Assembly: GCA_947499725.1 (NCBI GenBank)
Contig: CANMPK010000003.1
Coordinates: forward strand, 186,001 to 250,000
Length of the DNA: 64,000 nucleotides
Direction of reading: 5' to 3'
From: an uncultured Paracoccaceae bacterium
Lineage (GTDB): Bacteria; Pseudomonadota; Alphaproteobacteria; Rhodobacterales; Rhodobacteraceae
Position 1 is the stretch's first letter; each line of letters begins with the position of its first letter. Below the pieces are notes generated by a model. That model ran no database searches, was not told the DNA's origin, and worked only from the letters and a program-made list of their open reading frames with translations. This document shows positions 1 through 8,564 of the stretch, piece after piece. A program made the translations under genes and the position numbers.

Positions 1-889
1 AGACGAAATCAATTCCGCGCTCTCTGCCAAGAAAACATCTTTGGCAGATGCCGCGCTCGAAGAGCGTTTGCGCACCGAGTGGCTAGACGTCACGCTGCCA
101 GGCCGTGGGCGTCGTCAGGGCTCTATTCACCCGATCTCTCAGGTGACGGAAGAGGTCTCTGCGATCTTTGCTGACATGGGTTTTGCCGTGGCCGAAGGCC
201 CGCAGATCGAAACCGATTGGTATAACTTTGACGCGCTGAACATTCCGGGCCACCACCCAGCGCGTGCTGAGATGGACACGTTCTACACACACCGTGCCGA
301 AGGCGATAACCGCCCGCCGCATGTGCTGCGCACGCATACGTCCCCTGTGCAAATCCGCTCCATGGAAAAGCAGGGCGCGCCGATCCGCATTATCTGCCCA
401 GGTCGCGTGTACCGTGCGGACTATGATCAGACACACACACCGATGTTCCACCAAGTGGAAGGTCTGGCAATCGACAAAGATATCTCTATGGCGAACCTGA
501 AATGGGTTCTCGAAGAATTCTTCACAGCCTTCTTTGGCACCGAAGTGAAAACCCGCTTCCGCGCGTCTCACTTCCCGTTCACAGAACCATCCGCCGAGGT
601 GGATATTCAGTGCAAATGGGAAAACGGCTCTGTCAAAGTGGGTGAAGGCGATGACTGGCTCGAGGTTCTCGGCTCTGGCATGGTGCACCCTAAGGTATTG
701 AAAGCAGGGGGAATTGATCCTGATGTCTACCAAGGTTTTGCCTTTGGTATCGGGATCGACCGTCTGGCGATGCTGAAATACGGCATCCCAGATCTGCGCG
801 CCTTCTTTGACGCGGATCTGCGTTGGCTGCGCCATTATGGCTTTGCCTCGCTCGACCAGCCAACCCTGCACGGCGGTTTGACCCGCTAA
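1..889 (+). CDS. pheS: Phenylalanine--tRNA ligase alpha subunit (5' end outside window)
   Basis: Catalytic alpha subunit of the alpha2beta2 enzyme that charges tRNA-Phe. The reading frame is open from base 2, so the N-terminal coiled coil is missing and the window begins inside the gene. The class II core is visible: the motif 2 region around [12 protein letters not shown] and motif 3 ([11 protein letters not shown]) near the C-terminus. The stop is at 887-889 and pheT follows after 36 bases in the same direction, the usual bacterial pheST operon. Family assignment is secure; only the start cannot be seen. Confidence 0.97.
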   Translation, partial: DEINSALSAKKTSLADAALEERLRTEWLDVTLPGRGRRQGSIHPISQVTEEVSAIFADMGFAVAEGPQIETDWYNFDALNIPGHHPARAEMDTFYTHRAEGDNRPPHVLRTHTSPVQIRSMEKQGAPIRIICPGRVYRADYDQTHTPMFHQVEGLAIDKDISMANLKWVLEEFFTAFFGTEVKTRFRASHFPFTEPSAEVDIQCKWENGSVKVGEGDDWLEVLGSGMVHPKVLKAGGIDPDVYQGFAFGIGIDRLAMLKYGIPDLRAFFDADLRWLRHYGFASLDQPTLHGGLTR

Positions 890-925
890 TCGCCGACATA
901 CGAATTTGATAGACGGAACTGACCG

Positions 926-3337
926 ATGAAATTCACTCTCTCTTGGTTGAAAGACCACCTGGACACCGACGCGAGCCTTGACGACATCCTATATGCCCTG
1001 ACCGATTTGGGCCTAGAGGTGGAAGAGGTCACAAACCCTGCGGACCGCTTGAAAGAGTTTACCATCGCAAAAGTTCTGCACGCTGAAAAGCACCCAGACG
1101 CGGATAAACTGAAGGTTTGCAAGGTCTTAACGGATGATGGCGAAAGCCAAATCGTCTGCGGTGCACCTAACGCGCGTGAAGGCATCACTGTCGTTCTGTG
1201 TAAGCCGGGCAGCTATATTCCGGGTCTGGACATCACCATTAAGGTTGGCAACATCCGCGGTGTGGAAAGCCACGGGATGATGGCGTCCGAACGTGAGTTG
1301 GAACTGTCTGACGAGCATAACGGCATTATCGAACTGCCGTCTGGCGAGGTTGGTCAGCGTTTCGTGGATTGGCTGGCAGAGAACGATCCGTCCAAAGTGG
1401 ACCCTGTGATTGAAATTGCAATCACGCCAAACCGTCCGGACGCATTGGGTGTACGTGGCATCGCGCTTGATCTGGCAGCGCGTGGCTTGGGTACAATGAA
1501 ACCTGCAAAAACGGCAGAGGTTTCAGGCACTTATCCATCCCCGATCAATGTGACCATCGATGATGACACCAAGACAGACGGCTGTTTTACCTTCGCAGGT
1601 CGCTTGATCAAGGGCGTGAAAAACGGACCGTCTCCGCAGTGGTTGCAGGATCGTTTGACGGCGATTGGCCTGCGTCCGATTTCTGCGCTGGTGGATATTA
1701 CCAACTTCTTCACGTTTGATCGCAACCGTCCTTTGCACGTGTTTGATGCGGATAAAGTTAACGGCAACCTGCGTGTGCATCGCACGGCTGGCGGTGAAAA
1801 ACTGGTTGGTTTGGATGAAAAAGAATACACATTTGGCGCGGGCCAAGTTGTGATTTCAGATGATCAAGCCATTGAAAGCATTGGCGGAATCATGGGTGGC
1901 CTGTCTACAGGTTGCGCCGAAGAAACAACGAATGTTTTCCTTGAAGCGGCATACTGGGATCACGTGCAAATCGCGCTGACCGGTCGTGCGCTTAAGATCA
2001 ACACCGATGCGCGTTACCGTAACGAGCGCGGCATTGACCCAGCGTTTAACAATGAAGCGCTGGATTTGGCGACGGCGATGATCATGGACCTTTGTGGTGG
2101 TGAGCCATCCGAAGCGGTTTACGCCGGCGAAGTGCCTGACGTGAGCCGTGCCTATAAGCTGGATACAGATCGTGTGCAGTCTTTGGTGGGTATGGAAATT
2201 CCAGCTGAAGAACAGCGCAAGACATTGGAAACATTGGGCTTTGTTCTAAATGGCGATATGGCTTCTGTGCCGTCTTGGCGTCCTGATGTGCAGGGCGAAG
2301 CGGACCTTGTGGAAGAAGTTGCGCGGGTTGCGTCTTTGACGAAACTCAAGGGTGTTCCTTTGCCGCGTGTGGATGCGGGGGTGCCGCAGCAAATCTTAAC
2401 GCCGCTGCAAAAGCGCGAGCAGATTGGCCGCCGTACAACAGCGTCCTTGGGCTACAATGAATGCGTAACCTATTCATTTATCGACAAAAAATCGGCTGAA
2501 CTGTTCGGCGGTGGCTCTGATGCGACCATGTTGGAGAACCCGATTTCTTCCGAAATGAGCCATATGCGTCCGGATTTGTTGCCGGGGTTGCTGCAAGCAG
2601 CGGCGCGGAACCAAGCGCGTGGGTTCATGGATATGGCGCTGTTTGAAGCGGGTCCTGCCTATCACGGCGGCGAGCCGGGTGAGCAACACCTTGAAATCAC
2701 AGGTCTTTTGGTCGGTCGTACGGTTGAAAAAGACGTGCATGGCGAGAGCCGTGGTGTGGATTTGTTTGATGCAAAAGCAGACGCTGAGGCTGTTTTGGCA
2801 GCGATTGGCGCACCGGCGAAAGTGCAGATTTTGCGCGGTGGTGAAGGCTGGTGGCACCCTGGTCGTCATGGTCGCATCTGCCTTGGCCCTAAGAAAACAT
2901 TGTGTGTTTACGGGGAGTTACACCCGAAGGTTCTGGCTGAGTTGGGCGTAAAAGGTCCGGCAGTTGCGTTTACGATTTACCCTGAAGAAATCCCGATGCC
3001 GCGCAAAAAGTCTGCGACGCGGGCCGCGCTGGAATTGCGTGACCTTCAGGCCGTAGAGCGTGACTTTGCCTTTGTGGTCGACACTTCCGTTGAGGCGCTG
3101 ACTCTGGTGAACGCGGCTTCTGGCGCGGATAAGGAACTGATTGAAAACGTTCGTGTTTTTGATGAGTTCACCGGCGAAACGGCTGAAAAGCAGATGGGCG
3201 AAGGCAAGAAATCTATCGCCATGACAGTGCGTTTGCAGCCGAAAGAGAAGACACTGAAAGAGAAAGATATCGAGGCTGTTGCGGCCAAGATCATCGAGAA
3301 AGTTACCAAAGCGACCGGTGGTGTATTGCGCGGTTAA
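926..3337 (+). CDS. pheT: Phenylalanine--tRNA ligase beta subunit
   Basis: Beta subunit of PheRS, 803 residues, the full bacterial length. Domains in order: an N-terminal tRNA-binding OB fold (EKHPDADKLKVCKV, about residues 50-65), the B3/B4 editing domain that hydrolyses Tyr-tRNA-Phe, the B5 and catalytic-like domains, and the C-terminal ferredoxin-fold anticodon-binding domain beginning near VERDFAFVVD. It is second in the pheST operon and ends just before an intrinsic terminator at 3391-3417. Nothing unusual is seen. Confidence 0.97.
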   Translation: MKFTLSWLKDHLDTDASLDDILYALTDLGLEVEEVTNPADRLKEFTIAKVLHAEKHPDADKLKVCKVLTDDGESQIVCGAPNAREGITVVLCKPGSYIPGLDITIKVGNIRGVESHGMMASERELELSDEHNGIIELPSGEVGQRFVDWLAENDPSKVDPVIEIAITPNRPDALGVRGIALDLAARGLGTMKPAKTAEVSGTYPSPINVTIDDDTKTDGCFTFAGRLIKGVKNGPSPQWLQDRLTAIGLRPISALVDITNFFTFDRNRPLHVFDADKVNGNLRVHRTAGGEKLVGLDEKEYTFGAGQVVISDDQAIESIGGIMGGLSTGCAEETTNVFLEAAYWDHVQIALTGRALKINTDARYRNERGIDPAFNNEALDLATAMIMDLCGGEPSEAVYAGEVPDVSRAYKLDTDRVQSLVGMEIPAEEQRKTLETLGFVLNGDMASVPSWRPDVQGEADLVEEVARVASLTKLKGVPLPRVDAGVPQQILTPLQKREQIGRRTTASLGYNECVTYSFIDKKSAELFGGGSDATMLENPISSEMSHMRPDLLPGLLQAAARNQARGFMDMALFEAGPAYHGGEPGEQHLEITGLLVGRTVEKDVHGESRGVDLFDAKADAEAVLAAIGAPAKVQILRGGEGWWHPGRHGRICLGPKKTLCVYGELHPKVLAELGVKGPAVAFTIYPEEIPMPRKKSATRAALELRDLQAVERDFAFVVDTSVEALTLVNAASGADKELIENVRVFDEFTGETAEKQMGEGKKSIAMTVRLQPKEKTLKEKDIEAVAAKIIEKVTKATGGVLRG

Positions 3338-3390
3338 TGTTGCAATTCGCCCCTTTCGGGGTCTGAAATGTACAATTGAGCTTTTGAACG

Positions 3391-3417
3391 ATCCCTCAGC
3401 CTTGGCTGGGGGATTTT
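3391..3417 (+). terminator. Intrinsic terminator of pheST
   Basis: A 9-bp stem, CCCTCAGCC (3393-3401) with GGCTGGGGG (3404-3412, one G-T pair), is followed by ATTTTTC. It lies 55 bases past the pheT stop. The last codons and stop of the convergent MerR gene fall inside the hairpin, so the two genes share the site. Confidence 0.75.
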
Positions 3418-3857
3418 TCGTTGGTTGAGCGTGATCCACTTTCGGCGTCTGGAAGCTCGTCTCGGGTGGCGAGGGCGTTTTTCAGCAGAGCCAAAAAACG
3501 CGGACATTCTAGATGCGAGGGGGCTGAGCAATTGGCCACGTGATCGAGCAATTCAGCAGTGGCTTCCAATTCACGCGCTTGCGCGCGAAGGGCATCCGCT
3601 TGGGAGCGCAATGCGCCGCGATCGATGTTGGGCGTGGTTTCTGCGGGGCGGAACAGATCGGCGATGTCATCCAGTGAGTACCCTGCGCGTTGGCCAAGGG
3701 CGATCAGGCCCAATTTGTTCAGCACGCTGTCGTCGTATTGGCGGCGCAAGCCGTTGCGGCTGTCGGCGGAAATGAGGCCACGTTTTTCATAGTAGCGCAG
3801 GGTGGAGGCGGAGAGGCCCGTGCGGCGTGTGACCTCTGCGATGTCGAGTTGATACAT
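3396..3857 (-). CDS. MerR-family transcriptional regulator with CX7C motif
   Basis: 153 residues. The N-terminal winged helix (IAEVTRRTGLSASTLRYYEKRGL, residues 6-28, given here only as landmarks) is typical of MerR proteins that twist a promoter with an over-long spacer. A dimerisation helix follows, then two cysteines (C110, C118) spaced as CX7C, like the metal-binding loop of CueR. That suggests a metal or redox signal, but no efflux or metal gene is adjacent, so the effector is open. A near-palindrome at 3862-3881 lies just before the start codon and probably mediates autoregulation. The gene converges on pheT and shares its terminator. Confidence 0.85.
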   Translation of the reverse strand: MYQLDIAEVTRRTGLSASTLRYYEKRGLISADSRNGLRRQYDDSVLNKLGLIALGQRAGYSLDDIADLFRPAETTPNIDRGALRSQADALRAQARELEATAELLDHVANCSAPSHLECPRFLALLKNALATRDELPDAESGSRSTNEKSPSQG

Positions 3858-3861
3858 GCTG

Positions 3862-3881
3862 ACTTAAACCTCGCTTCAAGT
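3862..3881 (-). promoter_or_regulatory. Candidate MerR operator/promoter
   Basis: On the minus strand, ACTTGAA and TTTAAGT arms flank GCGAGG, an imperfect dyad of the MerR type. It ends 4 bases before the start codon of the MerR gene at 3857, so the transcript would have a very short leader. The regulatory role is inferred from position and symmetry. Confidence 0.4.
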
Positions 3882-3974
3882 TGCGCAAACCATGCAGGAT
3901 TTTTGCGACAAGGAAAAGATCAAGGAATCTGTATCGGTTTTGACTTGGGGCGCTGCGCTGGGATTGGGCGGCCC

Positions 3975-4868
3975 TTAGTGTTTGAGCGCTTTGAGGTGGT
4001 CGGCCATCAGATCAAATACCAGCCTAATGCGGCGGCTGGTGTGGAGCTCTCGGTGGGTGACGAGCCACATGGGGAAGGTGAAGGGTTCCGCCTCTGGCAG
4101 CAGGCGCACCATGTCGCTGGCTTGGGCCACGTAGTTTTCCATGACGGCAATGCCAAATCCTTGGCGGCATAGCTCCCAAGCGACGATGCCGTTTTTGGAG
4201 CCAACGGGGAAGTTGCTTTGGGTGAGGTTGGCTCCGGTTGGATTTAAGAAGCCCATCATTTCGTCCGCGTCTCCGAAGGAGATGAAGTGATGGTCTTTCA
4301 GATCTTCCACTTTGGTTGGAGTGCCGTGCTTTTCCAGATAGCTGCGTGATGCATAGTAATGGGCTTTGGGTTCGCCCACGAGGCGGGCGATGAGGTCTGG
4401 TTGTTCTGGGCGGACATGGCGCAGGGCAATATCAGCTTCGCGGCGCATGAGATCTTGGATGTTGTTTGAGGCCACGATTTTGATGCGCAGCTCTGGCGCG
4501 ACCTCGCGGAGCTCTTTCAGGATGGGCGGCAGATAGAAGGAGGAAAAGACATCCGCTGCGGTGATGCTGATTTCGCCTTCGATGGCTTGGGATTGGCCGT
4601 TGGCCACAAGAGAGAACTTGTCGGCGGCTTCGCCCATGGCGCGGGTGTGATCAAGCAGTTCGACACCGGCTTGGGTGAGCTCGAGCGTGCGGCCCACGCG
4701 TTCAAAGAGCATGACGCCGAGTTCCTCTTCGAGGGCGGCGACTTGGCGCGATAGCGTTGGTTGGGTGAGCCCCAATTCACGCGCAGCGGCGGACAAAGAG
4801 CCGTGGGTGGCCGTCGCCAGAAAGGCGCGGATGTGGTTCCAGTCGGGTGTTTGGGGCGTGTTGCTCAT
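3975..4868 (-). CDS. LysR-family transcriptional regulator
   Basis: 297 residues starting at MSNTPQTPDW. The frame stays open upstream to 5093, but that extension would run through the divergent promoter and into the methyltransferase gene, so the 4868 start is preferred. The N-terminal winged helix-turn-helix (residues about 8-70, with LTQPTLSRQVAALEEELG) is followed by a periplasmic-binding-protein-like effector domain. It is divergent from a methyltransferase at 4959/4971, which it may control. The co-inducer cannot be read from sequence. Confidence 0.9.
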   Translation of the reverse strand: MSNTPQTPDWNHIRAFLATATHGSLSAAARELGLTQPTLSRQVAALEEELGVMLFERVGRTLELTQAGVELLDHTRAMGEAADKFSLVANGQSQAIEGEISITAADVFSSFYLPPILKELREVAPELRIKIVASNNIQDLMRREADIALRHVRPEQPDLIARLVGEPKAHYYASRSYLEKHGTPTKVEDLKDHHFISFGDADEMMGFLNPTGANLTQSNFPVGSKNGIVAWELCRQGFGIAVMENYVAQASDMVRLLPEAEPFTFPMWLVTHRELHTSRRIRLVFDLMADHLKALKH

Positions 4869-4880
4869 ACATATTTGTAT
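4867..4880. promoter_or_regulatory. Candidate LysR operator
   Basis: A perfect dyad ATACA-TATT-TGTAT overlaps the start codon of the LysR gene and faces the divergent methyltransferase. LysR proteins typically bind short dyads of this kind near their own promoters. Function is inferred from symmetry and position only. Confidence 0.35.
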
Positions 4881-4970
4881 AACTCGGCTACGAAATTGGG
4901 CAATTCCTTTATATGTTGGCGGCTGTATCTTTGGCTTAACAGTTATGGAAACGACCTGATGGAGCCGAAG

Positions 4971-5600
4971 ATGAGCAGCTCGCAAGCTTTTTGGAATAAA
5001 CACGCGGCGAAATATGCGGCGTCGAAAATCGCCAATATGGACAGCTATGATTACACGACAGAGCGCACGCGCAGCTATCTGGCGCAGGATCATCAGGTGC
5101 TGGAAATTGGCGCGGGCACCGGGCGCACGGCTTTGGCCTTGGCGCCCAACGTGCGCGAGATGGTTGTGACAGATTTTTCAGACGCGATGCTGGATGTGGG
5201 GCGCGCGGAGGCGAAAGAGGCGGGGCTTGAGAATATCTCGTTTGAATGTCGTGATGCGACAGATATGCCGGAAGGGCCGTATGATGTGATCTTGGCGCAT
5301 AACATTTTGCACCTTGTGGAAGATCTGGAGGGGGTCTTGGCAGAGGCCTATGCCAATCTGAAACCCGGTGGGCTGTTGATTTCCAAGACCTTTGTGAAGC
5401 CGGATCGTGGATTGCATCTGTTCATTCGCTTTATGTTGCTGGTGGTCCCCATGTTGCAACTGATCGGAAAGGCGCCTTTTGTGAATATTCCGAGCCTGAG
5501 TGCATTAGAAGGCGCACATCGTTGGGGTGGGTTTGAGATCATCGAGAGCGCCAATTACCTCAAGGATTCACGCCGCTATCTGGTGGCGCGTAAGGTTTAA
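4971..5600 (+). CDS. Class I SAM-dependent methyltransferase
   Basis: 209 residues from ATG 4971; an in-frame ATG at 4959 would add four residues. The Rossmann core carries motif I VLEIGAGTGRTALAL (about residues 43-57), an acidic end of strand 2 (VTDFSDAML) and a post-motif region ILAHNILHLVEDLEGVL, as in small-molecule or quinone-type methyltransferases. A hydrophobic stretch near residues 140-160 (FIRFMLLVVPMLQLI) suggests a membrane-associated or lipid-like substrate. It is divergent from a LysR gene that may regulate it. The substrate is unknown. Confidence 0.82.
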   Translation: MSSSQAFWNKHAAKYAASKIANMDSYDYTTERTRSYLAQDHQVLEIGAGTGRTALALAPNVREMVVTDFSDAMLDVGRAEAKEAGLENISFECRDATDMPEGPYDVILAHNILHLVEDLEGVLAEAYANLKPGGLLISKTFVKPDRGLHLFIRFMLLVVPMLQLIGKAPFVNIPSLSALEGAHRWGGFEIIESANYLKDSRRYLVARKV

Positions 5601-5667
5601 ACGCAGCGGCGGGGCAGCGGTTGTGCGCTTTGCCCCGTGCTGTGCCCGCCGCGGTGCAGCGTTCACA

Positions 5668-5710
5668 TACGTTGAGATGTGGAAGGGCTTCTCTGCTTTA
5701 CGTTGACGTA
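5668..5710. promoter_or_regulatory. Candidate operator upstream of mscL (repeated TACGTTGA)
   Basis: TACGTTGA occurs at 5668-5675 and again at 5699-5706, 31 bp apart. The second copy is part of TTTACGTTGACGTA (5697-5710), which resembles the MerR-type LiuR operator family (TTTACGT..ACGTAAA). No liu genes are in the window, so the regulator is not identified. Confidence 0.25.
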
Positions 5711-5854
5711 GGGTCGTCTGGCGTAAAGAAAGGGGAAGAAGTCTGTTAATTTCCCGTGATTTGTTTTCGAAATTCGTGCAACTTCACTTCAGCCATCCAA
5801 GCGAGTTGTTTGGGGAAGCTAGAAATGCGCGACAAGGGGCAAAAGGGGAAACAC

Positions 5855-6286
5855 ATGCTTCAGGAATTTAAGGACTTTATCGCCAAGGGCAATGTCATGG
5901 ACATGGCTGTTGGTATTATCATTGGTGCCGCCTTTACGGCGATTGTGAAATCTTTGGTTGATGATTTGATCAATCCGTTCATCGGCCTGTTCATGGGCGG
6001 TGTGGATTTCGTGAACATGTATGTTGTTCTGGCGGGCGAAGTTGCGGCAGGCACAAGCCTTGCTGATGCGCGTGAAGCTGGTGCGGCCGTGTTTGCTTAC
6101 GGTTCCTTCGTCATGGCGATCATTAACTTCCTGATCATCGCATTCGTTGTGTTCATGTTGGTTCGCTATGTGAACAAGGTCAAAGAGGCCACAGCGAAGA
6201 AAGAAGAAGAGGCGCCAGTGGAAGAGGACAAGGGTCCTTCAGAGTTGGACGTCCTGCTGGAAATCCGCGACTCTCTGAAGAAGTAA
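5855..6286 (+). CDS. mscL: Large-conductance mechanosensitive channel MscL
   Basis: 143 residues, standard length. Homopentameric inner-membrane channel that opens at near-lytic membrane tension during hypo-osmotic shock. The start ATG 5855 follows AAAAGGGGAA and gives the canonical N-terminus [22 protein letters not shown]1 (residues about 15-40) contains the glycine-rich gate, TM2 is [19 protein letters not shown], and the C-terminal tail is charged ([11 protein letters not shown]). An MscS-type channel gene follows, so two osmotic safety valves sit together, apparently separated by a terminator. Confidence 0.97.
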   Translation: MLQEFKDFIAKGNVMDMAVGIIIGAAFTAIVKSLVDDLINPFIGLFMGGVDFVNMYVVLAGEVAAGTSLADAREAGAAVFAYGSFVMAIINFLIIAFVVFMLVRYVNKVKEATAKKEEEAPVEEDKGPSELDVLLEIRDSLKK

Positions 6287-6329
6287 GTTGGGGAAGGCCC
6301 TTGGGGAGATCCAAGGGCCACCTGTTTGG

Positions 6330-6358
6330 GGCCGGAGATGATCCGGCCTCTTTCATTT
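6330..6358 (+). terminator. Probable mscL terminator
   Basis: Stem GGCCGGA (6330-6336) / TCCGGCC (6342-6348) followed by TCTTTCATTT. A second GC-rich hairpin, GGCCCTTGG / CCAAGGGCC, lies just before it at 6296-6319. Both are between mscL and the MscS gene. Confidence 0.55.
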
Positions 6359-6371
6359 GAAGGATAGACGA

Positions 6372-7178
6372 ATGGACATGATCCTAGAATTTGCGCAAAG
6401 CAATGCGGGTGTTGTTGTCAACGCGGCCAAGGCGCTTGCGGTTCTGGTCATCGGTTGGATGGTTGCTGGGCTGGTGAGTGGCGTGATCCGTCGCCGTGTT
6501 TTGGCGAGTGAGACGATTGACGATACGATCGGCAATTTTGTGGCGTCGATTGTGAAGTGGGTCATCTTGCTGATGGTTCTGATTGCGGTGCTGGGGCTGT
6601 TTGGCATCCAAGCGACCAGCCTTGTGGCGATTATGGGCGCGGCGACTTTGGCCATTGGTATGGCTTTGCAAGGCACGCTGTCTGATTTGGCGGCTGGGTT
6701 TATGTTGATCCTGTTCCGGCCTTATAAGCTGGGTCAGGTGGTTGATATTGCGGGCACAATGGGCACGGTGAAAGACATCAACCTGTTTGTGACTGAATTG
6801 GCGACGCCAGATAATGTGCAGATTATTGTGCCAAACGGGCAGGCTTGGGGATCTGTGATCACCAACTACAGCCATCACGCGACACGCCGTGTCGATCTGG
6901 TGTTTGGCATCGATTATTCCGACGACATCGAGAAAGCCAAGGCGATCATTCTGCGTCTGGCGGATGCGGATGCGCGGGTGGCGTCTGATCCTGAACCTTG
7001 GGTGCGCGTGACCAATCTGGGCGATAGCTCGGTTGATTTGACGACCCGCGTTTGGGTGGCTGCCGAAGATTACTGGGATGTGAAATTCGGCATGACACAG
7101 GCGGTTAAGGAGGCCTTTGACGGGGAAGGCGTTTCTATTCCTTATCCGCATACGGTGGAGATCAAGCGAGAAGCTTGA
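6372..7178 (+). CDS. MscS-family small-conductance mechanosensitive channel
   Basis: 268 residues, the size of the minimal MscS type. The start ATG 6372 follows AAGGA at 6360-6364. Three N-terminal TM helices are visible. The pore-lining TM3 is rich in Gly and Ala (MGAATLAIGMALQGTLSDLAAG) and is followed by the FRPYKLGQVV beta-domain entry and a mixed alpha/beta C-terminal cytoplasmic chamber. Acts in the inner membrane to release solutes on hypo-osmotic shock. Downstream of mscL on the same strand. Confidence 0.93.
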   Translation: MDMILEFAQSNAGVVVNAAKALAVLVIGWMVAGLVSGVIRRRVLASETIDDTIGNFVASIVKWVILLMVLIAVLGLFGIQATSLVAIMGAATLAIGMALQGTLSDLAAGFMLILFRPYKLGQVVDIAGTMGTVKDINLFVTELATPDNVQIIVPNGQAWGSVITNYSHHATRRVDLVFGIDYSDDIEKAKAIILRLADADARVASDPEPWVRVTNLGDSSVDLTTRVWVAAEDYWDVKFGMTQAVKEAFDGEGVSIPYPHTVEIKREA

Positions 7179-7226
7179 TCCTGCCAAAGGGGCGAGCTTC
7201 TGAGGGGTGGCTCGCCCCACCTGATT

Positions 7227-7511
7227 TTACATCAGGATGATGTTTGAAATGCCAGAGGCACGGCGTAGGGCGTGGACCTCGGCAAAATCAGGATCGGTGA
7301 TCCATGCGTTGGCATGATCGCGATCTGGAAATTCCAAAATCACTGTAACGTCTGGCGTGTCGATCTCGCCTTCGATCACGCGGGCTTCGCCGCGGGTGAC
7401 GTGCAGCGGCTTGCCGCCGTGTTTGGCCATGGCTGCGCCGGCTTGCTCGCGGTAGCTGTTGAAGGTTTCTGGGTCTTTGACGGTGACTGTGACCATTGCA
7501 TAGGCTGACAT
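7227..7511 (-). CDS. DUF1330 domain protein
   Basis: 94 residues from MSAYAMVTVTVKDPE; the longer open frame to 7718 is rejected because it would cross the divergent LysR gene. DUF1330 proteins are small dimeric alpha-beta barrel folds (ABM/EthD-like). The family signature is visible as YREQAG, VTVILEFPDRDHANAW and FAEVHALRR. Biochemical function of the family is not established. It is divergent from a LysR regulator at 7609 across a 97-bp gap holding a dyad, so it is probably the target of that regulator. Confidence 0.88.
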   Translation of the reverse strand: MSAYAMVTVTVKDPETFNSYREQAGAAMAKHGGKPLHVTRGEARVIEGEIDTPDVTVILEFPDRDHANAWITDPDFAEVHALRRASGISNIILM

Positions 7512-7556
7512 GGGCTGTCCTTTCGTTGTGATGGGGGGAGAATAGCGGCACATGGC

Positions 7557-7574
7557 ATGATTGAAATTGATCAT
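7557..7574. promoter_or_regulatory. Candidate LysR operator (ATGAT-N8-ATCAT)
   Basis: Dyad ATGAT (7557-7561) / ATCAT (7570-7574) in the divergent DUF1330-LysR intergenic region, about 35 bp before the LysR start. Size and placement fit a LysR recognition box. No experimental basis. Confidence 0.35.
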
Positions 7575-7608
7575 TGTCGCATTCCGCTTGTGCAAATATG
7601 ATCGGGCT

Positions 7609-8514
7609 ATGTTGGACTGGAATGATCTGAAATATGTGCTGGAGACGGCCGAGCAAGGCGGGATCAGCGGGGCTGCGCGGGTGCTTGGGGTGAACCATGC
7701 CACGGTGGCGCGGCGCATTTCGGCGGCCGAAGAGGCGCTTGGCGCGCGGTTGTTTGAGCGTTTGCCCAGCGGCTATGTGCCCACAGAGGCTGGGCTGGAT
7801 GCGGTGAACACGGCGCGGCAGATGGCGCGGATGCAGTTTGATTTGGATCGCCAGATTGGCGCGCGGGATACGGAACTGTCGGGCGTGTTGCGGGTGACGG
7901 CCTCGGAATTGCTGTGCGAGCGTATTCTGTCACCCATCTTTGCGGGGTTTATCGAGGCGCATCCCGAGATTGATCTGCGCCTTGTGGCGACCAATGATCC
8001 GCTGAACATGGCGCAGCGTGAGGCGGATGTGGCCATTCGCTTTTCGCAGAAGCCACCTGAGGCTTTGGTGGGGCGCTGTGTGATTTCCCCTAAGGGCTCT
8101 GTTTATGCGAGCCGTGCCTTGATGGCGGATGATAAAGGCGGCGAGGCTCCGCTGGATTGGATCCGCTTTGCCCATTGGCCCGGTCCGCCGCCTGAGGTGA
8201 AGGCGGTGCGCCCGTACTTGCGGGTGCGGATGACCGTGGATGATATGATCTCGGCCATTGGCGCGGTGCGGGCGGGGATTGGCGCGACGCGGATGGGCTG
8301 TTTTCTAGGAGATGCGGACCCTGAGATGATGCGGGTGCCGGGGATGCCCTTGTTTGACTATCTGCCGCTGTGGGTGCTGACCCATGCAGATCTGAAACAT
8401 GTGCCGCGTATTCGGGCCTTTACGGACTATGTGACCGCAGGTTTGCTGGCACAGAAGGATTTGTTTGAAGGGCGTTGTGTTTCTGAAGAAGAAACGGCGT
8501 CAGGGGGCCAATAA
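7609..8514 (+). CDS. LysR-family transcriptional regulator
   Basis: 301 residues from MLDWNDLKYVLETAEQGG, a typical LysR N-terminus; the frame is open upstream to 7561 but the dyad operator sits there. Winged HTH at about residues 4-62 (VNHATVARRISAAEEALGARLFERL), then the two-lobed effector domain. The V-N-H-A-T-V-A-R-R form of the recognition helix is common in proteobacterial LysR proteins that read short target palindromes. It is divergent from the DUF1330 gene. An 11-bp hairpin overlaps its stop codon. Confidence 0.9.
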   Translation: MLDWNDLKYVLETAEQGGISGAARVLGVNHATVARRISAAEEALGARLFERLPSGYVPTEAGLDAVNTARQMARMQFDLDRQIGARDTELSGVLRVTASELLCERILSPIFAGFIEAHPEIDLRLVATNDPLNMAQREADVAIRFSQKPPEALVGRCVISPKGSVYASRALMADDKGGEAPLDWIRFAHWPGPPPEVKAVRPYLRVRMTVDDMISAIGAVRAGIGATRMGCFLGDADPEMMRVPGMPLFDYLPLWVLTHADLKHVPRIRAFTDYVTAGLLAQKDLFEGRCVSEEETASGGQ

Positions 8515-8537
8515 GGACCATTCACGGGCCCCCTGAC
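8499..8537. terminator. Long hairpin between convergent LysR and ald genes
   Basis: Perfect 11-bp inverted repeat, GTCAGGGGGCC (8499-8509) and GGCCCCCTGAC (8527-8537), with a 17-nt loop containing the LysR stop codon. No U-tract follows, so intrinsic termination is uncertain, but the place between convergent genes suits a bidirectional 3' end. Confidence 0.4.
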
Positions 8538-8564
8538 GGTTGCCCCTTGCGGGGCGGGGGAGCC

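Noticed and set aside
4869-5093. N-terminal extension of the LysR gene
   Set aside because: Runs through the divergent promoter and into the methyltransferase gene; the ATG 4868 start gives a standard LysR N-terminus.
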